This document shows positions 4,342 to 8,990 of a stretch of 8,990 nucleotides of DNA, one piece after another. Within the stretch, counting starts at the first letter, position 1. Every line of letters begins with the position of its first letter. The DNA is from Gemmatimonadota bacterium (GTDB taxonomy: Bacteria; Gemmatimonadota; Gemmatimonadetes; Longimicrobiales; RSA9). Below the pieces are notes generated by a model. That model saw only the letters and a list, made by a program, of their open reading frames with translations, did no database searches and was not told the origin of the DNA. The position numbers were made by a program, and so were the translations under genes. Location of the stretch: contig VEPF01000058.1 of NCBI GenBank assembly GCA_012027055.1, forward strand, positions 1 through 8,990. Reading direction: 5' to 3'.

Positions 4342-6855
4342 ATGCAGAGCCCGCTCGAGCTTTCCGCGCCGGCCGCTGAGCAACTGCGCCGCGAGATCCG
4401 GCGGGCGCGAGGCAACGAGGTGTGTTTCGCGGCCGCGGCGGGCACGGACGGGACGATCGCCAGCGTGCGAGCAGTGGCCCGTGGCAACCGCGCGGCGGTG
4501 CTGGCGGCCACGCGGGACCTGCCGGCCGGGACACTCCTGATCCACAATCACCCGGGCGGGGATCTCACTCCATCGGAAGCGGATCTGGGAGTGGCCGCGC
4601 AGCTGTACGCGGCCGGGCTCGGACTCGCGATCACCGACAACGAAGCCAGCGAGCTCTACGTGGTGGTGGAGCCTGTTCGAAGCCGCGAGCTGCAGTTGCT
4701 TGATGCCGCCGAGGTGGCGGCGCTGCTGGCACCGGGCGGCCCCGTGGCGCGCGAGCATCCTGCGTACGAAGACCGACCCACGCAACGGGACCTCGCGTCC
4801 CAGGTGACCGGCGGCTACAACCAGGGCGGCGTGCAGCTCGCGGAAGCCGGCACCGGCACGGGCAAGACCGTCGCCTATCTGATCCCCGCGATTCTCTGGG
4901 CCGTCCGGAACGGCGAGCGCACGGTGGTGTCCACGAACACCATCAACCTGCAGGAACAACTGGTCGGCAAGGACCTGCCGTTCCTGCGTCGCGCCCTGGG
5001 CGAGGCGTTCACGTTCGCGCTCGTGAAGGGGCGGGGCAACTACGTTTCCATCCGCCGGGCGCAGGCCGCAGCCGCGACTGCCGAGTTGCTGCTGGACGGC
5101 GCCCAGGCAGCCGAGCTGCAGGGCCTGCTCGCCTGGCTGGAGCGGACTCGCGACGGGTCGCTGCAGGACCTGCCCTTCGAGCCCACGGCGGAGTTGTGGG
5201 ACGAGGTGATGAGTGATTCCGACGTCTGTTTGCGCGCCCGGTGCCCGCACTTCCAGGTGTGCTTCTACCAGCGGGCGCGTCGCGATGCGTCCGCGGCGGA
5301 CGTTCTCGTGGTGAACCATCACCTGCTGTTCAGCGACATCGCCGTGCGCCGGCCGCAGCAGAACTACTCGGCTCCCGCGGTGCTTCCCCCGTACCGGCGC
5401 TTGATCCTGGACGAGGCGCACAACCTGGAGGATGCCGCCACCGAGCACCTCGGTGCGAGCGTCTCGCGCCGCGGGCTGTTGCGCCTGCTGGGGCGGCTGG
5501 AGCGTCGTGGCAAGGGCCTTCTGCCCGCGGTGGCGGCGCGCCTGCAGGCCGCCGAGGCGGATCTTCTGCGTCAGGAGACCCTGCAGGAATTGACCGAGGT
5601 GGTGCACCCTGCGCTGGAGCGCGCCCGCGAGCTGACCATCGACTTCTTCGGTCGCCTCGAGTTCCTGCTGCGCGATTCGGACGAGCACGTGTTGCGCCTG
5701 GCCGGCGATTTCAGCGGGATGGAGGCCTGGGCGGAAGGGGTGGCACCGGTGCTGGACGACCTGGTGATCGCACTCGAGCGCCTGGCCCGCGGCCTTCGCC
5801 GGGTGCGCGAGCTGGTCCAGACCGACCAGCGCTGGAGCCAGGCCTTGATCGAGCCGCTCGTGGAACTGGGCGGCGTGCAACAGCGGGTGCTGCAGGCCAT
5901 CGATGCCATTCGGCTGGCGGCCACGCCGGGAACTGATCCGACCGCCCTCGTGCGCTGGATCGAACGGCGGGGGGCAGACCGTGCCCGACCCAACCTGGCC
6001 CTCAATGCCGCACCGGTGGACCTGTCGCAGCTTCTGCGGGATGCGCTCTTCGAGCCCATGCACACGGTGGTACTCACGTCGGCTACGCTCACCACCCGGG
6101 ATGGCTTCGCCTTTCTCCGCCAGCGCTTGGGGTTGGGGGCCGGACTGCGAGTGCAGGAGTCCGTGCACCCGTCGTCCTTCGACTTCGCCACCCAGACACT
6201 GGTCGTGCTCCCGAATGACCTGCCGGAACCTGGCCGTGACGGCGACAGCCGCTTCGACGTCGCCGTGGCCGGCACCACGGAAGACCTGGCGCGCGTTTCC
6301 GACGGAGGCCTCTTCGTCCTGTTCACCTCCTATCGCTCGCTGAAGGCCGTCGCGGCACAGCTTCGGGCCCGCGGAGCGGAGCGCCGCTGGCCGGTGTTCG
6401 TGCAAGGTGAAGCCCCCAGGGCCAGACTCCTGGAGAGCTTCACACACTCCGGCCGGGGACTGCTGCTCGGGGTGGCCAGCTTCTGGGAAGGCGTGGACGT
6501 GCCCGGCGAGCCACTGCGCGGATTGCTCATCGCCAGGTTACCGTTCAAGGTCCCGACCGAGCCGCTGACGGCCGCGCGCCTCGAGGCCATCGAGGCATAC
6601 GGCGGGAACAGCTTCCACGACTACATGCTCCCGCACGCCGCGCTGCGCCTCAAGCAGGGATTCGGCCGGCTGATCCGCGCGCGCACCGACCGGGGTGCGG
6701 TGGTCATTCTTGACCGGCGCATCCACGAGCGCGGATATGGCCGCTACATCCTGAGTTCCTTGCCGCCCGCTCCGGTGCTGGTCGGTTCATGGCCAGGGCT
6801 GCTCGCCCGGCTGCGGGAGTTCTACAGTGCGACTGACGGCAGCCCGCGCGCTTGA
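4342..6855 (+). CDS. DinG-family DNA helicase with N-terminal JAMM/RadC-like domain
   Basis: This 837-aa protein combines two parts. Residues about 1-115 form a JAMM (MPN+) type domain resembling that of RadC: Glu26 in GNEVCF, His68-x-His70 in LIHNHPGG, then Ser78 and Asp81 (HxHx7SxxD). A full zinc site is therefore predicted. From about 145 the DinG/XPD-type superfamily 2 helicase follows: PTQRDL, Walker A GTGTGKT (170-176), STNTINLQEQL, DEAH (357-360), TSAT (579-582), GVASFWEGVDVPG and QGFGRLIR (772-779). The iron-sulfur insertion keeps Cys296, Cys301 and Cys307 with E. coli DinG spacing, but the first cysteine position (KGRGNY-V-Ser236) is Ser. The ATG at 4342 is the first possible start after an in-frame stop at 4300, so the JAMM domain is a genuine part of the gene. 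The helicase part would act on forked DNA or R-loops; the JAMM role is unknown. A gene name is withheld because of the fusion. Confidence 0.93.
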   Translation: MQSPLELSAPAAEQLRREIRRARGNEVCFAAAAGTDGTIASVRAVARGNRAAVLAATRDLPAGTLLIHNHPGGDLTPSEADLGVAAQLYAAGLGLAITDNEASELYVVVEPVRSRELQLLDAAEVAALLAPGGPVAREHPAYEDRPTQRDLASQVTGGYNQGGVQLAEAGTGTGKTVAYLIPAILWAVRNGERTVVSTNTINLQEQLVGKDLPFLRRALGEAFTFALVKGRGNYVSIRRAQAAAATAELLLDGAQAAELQGLLAWLERTRDGSLQDLPFEPTAELWDEVMSDSDVCLRARCPHFQVCFYQRARRDASAADVLVVNHHLLFSDIAVRRPQQNYSAPAVLPPYRRLILDEAHNLEDAATEHLGASVSRRGLLRLLGRLERRGKGLLPAVAARLQAAEADLLRQETLQELTEVVHPALERARELTIDFFGRLEFLLRDSDEHVLRLAGDFSGMEAWAEGVAPVLDDLVIALERLARGLRRVRELVQTDQRWSQALIEPLVELGGVQQRVLQAIDAIRLAATPGTDPTALVRWIERRGADRARPNLALNAAPVDLSQLLRDALFEPMHTVVLTSATLTTRDGFAFLRQRLGLGAGLRVQESVHPSSFDFATQTLVVLPNDLPEPGRDGDSRFDVAVAGTTEDLARVSDGGLFVLFTSYRSLKAVAAQLRARGAERRWPVFVQGEAPRARLLESFTHSGRGLLLGVASFWEGVDVPGEPLRGLLIARLPFKVPTEPLTAARLEAIEAYGGNSFHDYMLPHAALRLKQGFGRLIRARTDRGAVVILDRRIHERGYGRYILSSLPPAPVLVGSWPGLLARLREFYSATDGSPRA
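4543..4584 (+). other. JAMM metal-binding motif HxHx7SxxD
   Basis: These codons encode His68-Asn-His70, then Pro-Gly-Gly-Asp-Leu-Thr-Pro, Ser78 and Asp81. The wording HNHPxGDxTPSxxD is close to RadC proteins (HNHPSGxxxPSxxD). In the JAMM family the two His and the Asp bind zinc and the Ser supports the oxyanion; Glu26 upstream is the likely general base. Confidence 0.85.
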
Positions 6856-6899
6856 CTCCGGCGCCCGGAACGGGCACCGTCCTCTGCGAAACCATTCAT

Positions 6900-6903
6900 G
6901 GAG
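6900..6903 (+). promoter_or_regulatory. Shine-Dalgarno selecting the FAH-family start
   Basis: GGAG lies six bases before the ATG at 6910. An in-frame ATG four codons earlier (6898) overlaps this site and has no ribosome-binding sequence of its own, so 6910 is preferred. Confidence 0.6.
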
Positions 6904-6909
6904 TTGGCG

Positions 6910-7533
6910 ATGACCCCATCGAAAATCGTCTGCGTCGGCCGCAACTACGCGGCGCACGCGCGCGAGCTGGGCAACGAACTACCGCAGCAGCCTCTGCTCT
7001 TCCTCAAGCCGCCCAGCGCCCTGCTTCGCTCCGGCGAGCCGATCGTCCTGCCTCCGGACTCCCACCAGGTGGAGTACGAGGGAGAAATCGCCATCGTGAT
7101 CGGTCGGCGCGCCCGGCATTTGTCGGAGGCGGAAGCGCTCGCCTGCGTAGCCGGCTACGCACCCCTCAATGACGTGACCGCGCGCGACCTGCAACAGCTG
7201 GACGTGCAGTTCACCAGGGCCAAGGGTTTCGACACGTTCTGCCCGGTGGGACCATTCGGCGAAGCCCCGCTCGGCGACTGGCGCGAGCTCGAGGTCCGCT
7301 GCCGCGTGAACGGCGTGGAACGGCAACGGGGCAACGCCCGGCAGCTGGTGTTCGGGATTCCGCAGTTGCTTGTCTTCATTTCGCGGGTCATGACGCTCGA
7401 GGCAGGGGACGTGATCGCGACGGGTACCCCGGAAGGGGTGGGGCCATTGCAGGATGGCGATGAGGTCGAGGTCGAGCTGATGGGTGTAGGCAGGGTGATC
7501 AACCCGGTGCGGGCATCTGCGCCGGCCGCCTGA
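6910..7533 (+). CDS. Fumarylacetoacetate hydrolase (FAH) family protein
   Basis: This is a 207-aa enzyme of the short FAH family, which contains FAHD1-like acylpyruvases/oxaloacetate decarboxylases and HpcE-like isomerases or decarboxylases acting on 2-oxo acids. The N-terminal strand KIVCVGRNYAAHARELGN (residues 5-22) and LLFLKPPSAL are typical of short FAH enzymes. The metal-binding residues appear as Glu57 and Glu59 (VEYEGEIAIVIG) and Asp88 (PLNDVTARD). Lys105 in RAKGFDTFCPVGP and the C-terminal IATGTPEGVGPLQDGDEVEVE complete the signature. The exact substrate cannot be read from sequence; acylpyruvate or oxaloacetate is the usual guess for this length. It starts 54 bp after the JAMM-DinG stop and ends 11 bp before the aminotransferase. 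The aminotransferase ribosome-binding site overlaps its TGA, so the two are probably co-transcribed and translationally linked. Confidence 0.9.
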   Translation: MTPSKIVCVGRNYAAHARELGNELPQQPLLFLKPPSALLRSGEPIVLPPDSHQVEYEGEIAIVIGRRARHLSEAEALACVAGYAPLNDVTARDLQQLDVQFTRAKGFDTFCPVGPFGEAPLGDWRELEVRCRVNGVERQRGNARQLVFGIPQLLVFISRVMTLEAGDVIATGTPEGVGPLQDGDEVEVELMGVGRVINPVRASAPAA

Positions 7534-7539
7534 AGGAAG
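7533..7539 (+). promoter_or_regulatory. Ribosome-binding site overlapping the upstream stop codon
   Basis: AAGGAAG begins on the last base of the FAH-family TGA and lies five bases before the ATG at 7545. The overlap suggests that ribosomes ending the first gene help start the second. Confidence 0.65.
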
Positions 7540-7544
7540 CACGC

Positions 7545-8702
7545 ATGAGAACCGCTGCGCAGTACGAAATCCTGCCCGCCTACCCCTTGGCCGATGTCCC
7601 GCAGATCAAGCGGGCGCTGGTGGCCCGGGGCGTGGATGTGATCGACCTCGGGGCGGGAGATGCCGACCTGGCGCCCCCGCCCGCGGCCGTGGCCGCGCTG
7701 CGGGAGACCGCCCTCGATCCGCTCATGGGTCGGTACCCCTTCCAGCTCGGGCTGCCGGCCTACCGCGAAGCCGTGAGCGCGTGGATGTTGCGCCGCTTCG
7801 GGGTCAGCGTCGATCCGTTCCGGGAAGTACTGCCGCTGATTGGCTCCAAGGAGGGGATTGCGCACATCGCATTCGCCTATGTCGGACCGGGCGACGTCAC
7901 CATCCTCCCGGATCCCGGCTACCAGCCCTACATCGGGGGCACGCTGCTGGCCGGCGGACGACCGCACACCGTGCCGCTCCGTGCCGAGCACGACTTCCTG
8001 ATCCGGCTCGACGAGCTGCCGCCGGACGTGCGGTCGCGAGCCCGGGTTCTCTATCTCAACTATCCGAACAATCCGACGGCCGCGGTGGCACCGCGCGCGT
8101 ACCTCGAGGCGGCCGTCGAGTTCTGCCGGGCTCACGACGCGCTGTTGGTGTACGACAACGCGTACAGTGAAATCGCCTTTGACGGCTATCGCCCGCCCAG
8201 CATCCTGGAGATCCCCGGGGCGCGGGACGTTGCGGTCGAGTTCCACTCCTTCTCCAAAACGTACAACATGACGGGCTGGCGCATCGGCTGGGCCGCCGGG
8301 AACGCGGAGGCCATCGCCGCACTCGGCCGGCTCAAGGCTTTCCTGGATACCGGCCAGTTCCTGCCGATCCAGGCAGCCGCCGCCGCGGCCCTCGCCAGCT
8401 ACGATGAATGGGTGCCACGCAATGTGGCCGTCTTCCGGGATCGGCGCGACAGCTTCGGGGCGGCGCTCACCGCGCTGGGGCTCGACGTGCGGATCCCGCA
8501 GGCCACGATGTACTTCTGGGTGCCGGTGCCGGGCGGGGAAGCGTCCGAGAGCTTTGCCCGCCGCGCCCTGTTGCAGCAAGGACTGGTCATGATGCCCGGT
8601 AACGCCCTCGGCCGCGGCGGCGAAGGATATTTCCGCATGGCTCTGACCCAGCGGCCGGATCGTCTGCTCGAGGCTGCGGCCAGACTGGGACGGATTCTCT
8701 GA
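7545..8702 (+). CDS. dapL: LL-diaminopimelate aminotransferase-like class I PLP aminotransferase
   Basis: This is a 385-aa fold-type-I PLP enzyme. DapL converts tetrahydrodipicolinate and glutamate to LL-diaminopimelate in one step, for lysine and peptidoglycan synthesis. DapL-like features include the N-terminal LPAYPLADV and GVDVIDLGAGDADL-type region, the segment EVLPLIGSKEGIAHIAFAYV (about residues 99-118), PDPGYQPY, NYPNNPT (Asn176), YDNAYSEI (Asp204 and Tyr207, PLP contacts), SFSK (Lys238, Schiff base), TGWRIGWAAGN, and YFRMALT with Arg364 for the substrate carboxylate. Length fits (about 385-410). The usual GDPD is GDAD here. Related class I enzymes acting on Asp, Ala or aromatic substrates share most of these motifs, so the specific function is likely rather than certain. 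It follows the FAH-family gene by 11 bp and precedes a tonB-like start by 40 bp. No other lysine-pathway gene is in view. Confidence 0.8.
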   Translation: MRTAAQYEILPAYPLADVPQIKRALVARGVDVIDLGAGDADLAPPPAAVAALRETALDPLMGRYPFQLGLPAYREAVSAWMLRRFGVSVDPFREVLPLIGSKEGIAHIAFAYVGPGDVTILPDPGYQPYIGGTLLAGGRPHTVPLRAEHDFLIRLDELPPDVRSRARVLYLNYPNNPTAAVAPRAYLEAAVEFCRAHDALLVYDNAYSEIAFDGYRPPSILEIPGARDVAVEFHSFSKTYNMTGWRIGWAAGNAEAIAALGRLKAFLDTGQFLPIQAAAAAALASYDEWVPRNVAVFRDRRDSFGAALTALGLDVRIPQATMYFWVPVPGGEASESFARRALLQQGLVMMPGNALGRGGEGYFRMALTQRPDRLLEAAARLGRIL

Positions 8703-8742
8703 GCGGCCGGAACGGATGCCACTGCCGGGGTTACAAGGGTCA

Positions 8743-8990
8743 ATGGCCACCGTCCTGGCATCGCCCGCTGCCGCGCTGCAGCCCGTGACGGCGATGGCTT
8801 TCCCGCCGGGACGAAACCGCCGCGCCGCCTCCGTCGCGTTCGGGTTGTCCGTCCTGCTGCATCTGGCGATGTTCGCGGTTTTGGCCTTGCTCTTTCATCA
8901 CCGTCCCGCACCGCCTGCCGAGCATTTCACGGTATTCCACATCGACGAGCCGCTGCTCGAAAACGACGTCGCCGTGGGACCGCTCGCGTT
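8743..8990 (+). CDS. TonB-like energy transducer, N-terminal part, cut by the window
   Basis: 82 codons are visible before the right edge. After a 29-residue N terminus with a basic patch (GRNRRAAS) comes one membrane segment, about residues 31-51. It carries Ser36-x3-His40 (LSVLLHLAM), the same spacing as the essential Ser16 and His20 of E. coli TonB, which couple to ExbB/ExbD. After the membrane comes a Pro-containing stretch (HHRPAPPAEHF) and then FTVFHIDEPLLEN, resembling the start of the periplasmic region of TonB/energy-transducer proteins. The proline-rich spacer and C-terminal TonB domain would lie off the window. ATG 8743 has AAGGG close upstream with short spacing; ATG 8794 (residue 18) is an alternative start without a clear site. 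Its presence implies an outer membrane. Confidence 0.75.
   Translation, partial: MATVLASPAAALQPVTAMAFPPGRNRRAASVAFGLSVLLHLAMFAVLALLFHHRPAPPAEHFTVFHIDEPLLENDVAVGPLA

Noticed and set aside
3811..6447. An 878-codon open frame on the minus strand opposite the DinG gene
   Set aside because: Its translation is low-complexity (rich in Arg, Gly, Ala, His and Gln) with no family motif, and it overlaps a gene with complete helicase motifs. Long antisense frames are expected in GC-rich coding DNA.
7534..7544. A lysine riboswitch or attenuator ahead of the DapL-like gene
   Set aside because: Only 11 bp separate it from the upstream gene, so there is no room for a leader RNA.
7155..8750. A 531-codon open frame on the minus strand opposite the FAH-family and aminotransferase genes
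   Set aside because: No recognisable domain, and it spans two well-supported plus-strand genes; it is a composition artefact.

Overview
This is a gene-dense, very GC-rich stretch of a bacterial chromosome. No plasmid, phage, transposon, CRISPR or RNA-gene features were seen. The host is probably Gram-negative, because the window holds the start of a TonB-like energy transducer and a small predicted lipoprotein. The GC-rich codon use, the methylmalonyl-CoA epimerase and the unusual DinG would fit a deep-branching phylum such as Gemmatimonadota. That placement is a low-confidence inference made without any database search.

Layout. From the left edge to 1931 runs the 3' three-quarters of clpB, the Hsp100 disaggregase; its N-terminal domain and first Walker A lie off the window. 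A GC-rich hairpin follows, then a small lipoprotein gene (2004-2456). This gene converges on a methylmalonyl-CoA epimerase gene on the minus strand (2470-2871), with only 13 bp between the two stop codons. A 113-bp divergent region separates the epimerase from a run of plus-strand genes. These are thioredoxin (2985-3317), the 16S rRNA 2'-O-methyltransferase RsmI (3426-4253), a DinG-type helicase with an extra N-terminal JAMM/RadC-like domain (4342-6855), a fumarylacetoacetate-hydrolase-family enzyme (6910-7533), an LL-diaminopimelate aminotransferase-like enzyme (7545-8702), and the first 82 codons of a TonB-like protein (from 8743, cut by the right edge).

How the genes fit together. Most are housekeeping genes: protein disaggregation, thiol redox, ribosome modification, nucleic-acid unwinding, and amino-acid and central metabolism. 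They do not form one obvious pathway. The tightest linkage is between the FAH-family gene and the aminotransferase gene: they are 11 bp apart, and the ribosome-binding site of the second overlaps the stop codon of the first.

Most notable points. (1) The JAMM-DinG fusion keeps an apparently complete JAMM metal site (Glu26, His68, His70, Ser78, Asp81). (2) The same protein has Ser where the first iron-sulfur cysteine of DinG is expected, and it has only four cysteines in 837 residues. (3) Codon use in clpB breaks sharply near position 360. The first 120 complete codons contain none ending in A or T and use CTC often for Leu; after that point A/T-ending codons appear and CTC vanishes for more than 200 codons. 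This suggests intragenic recombination or an assembly junction.
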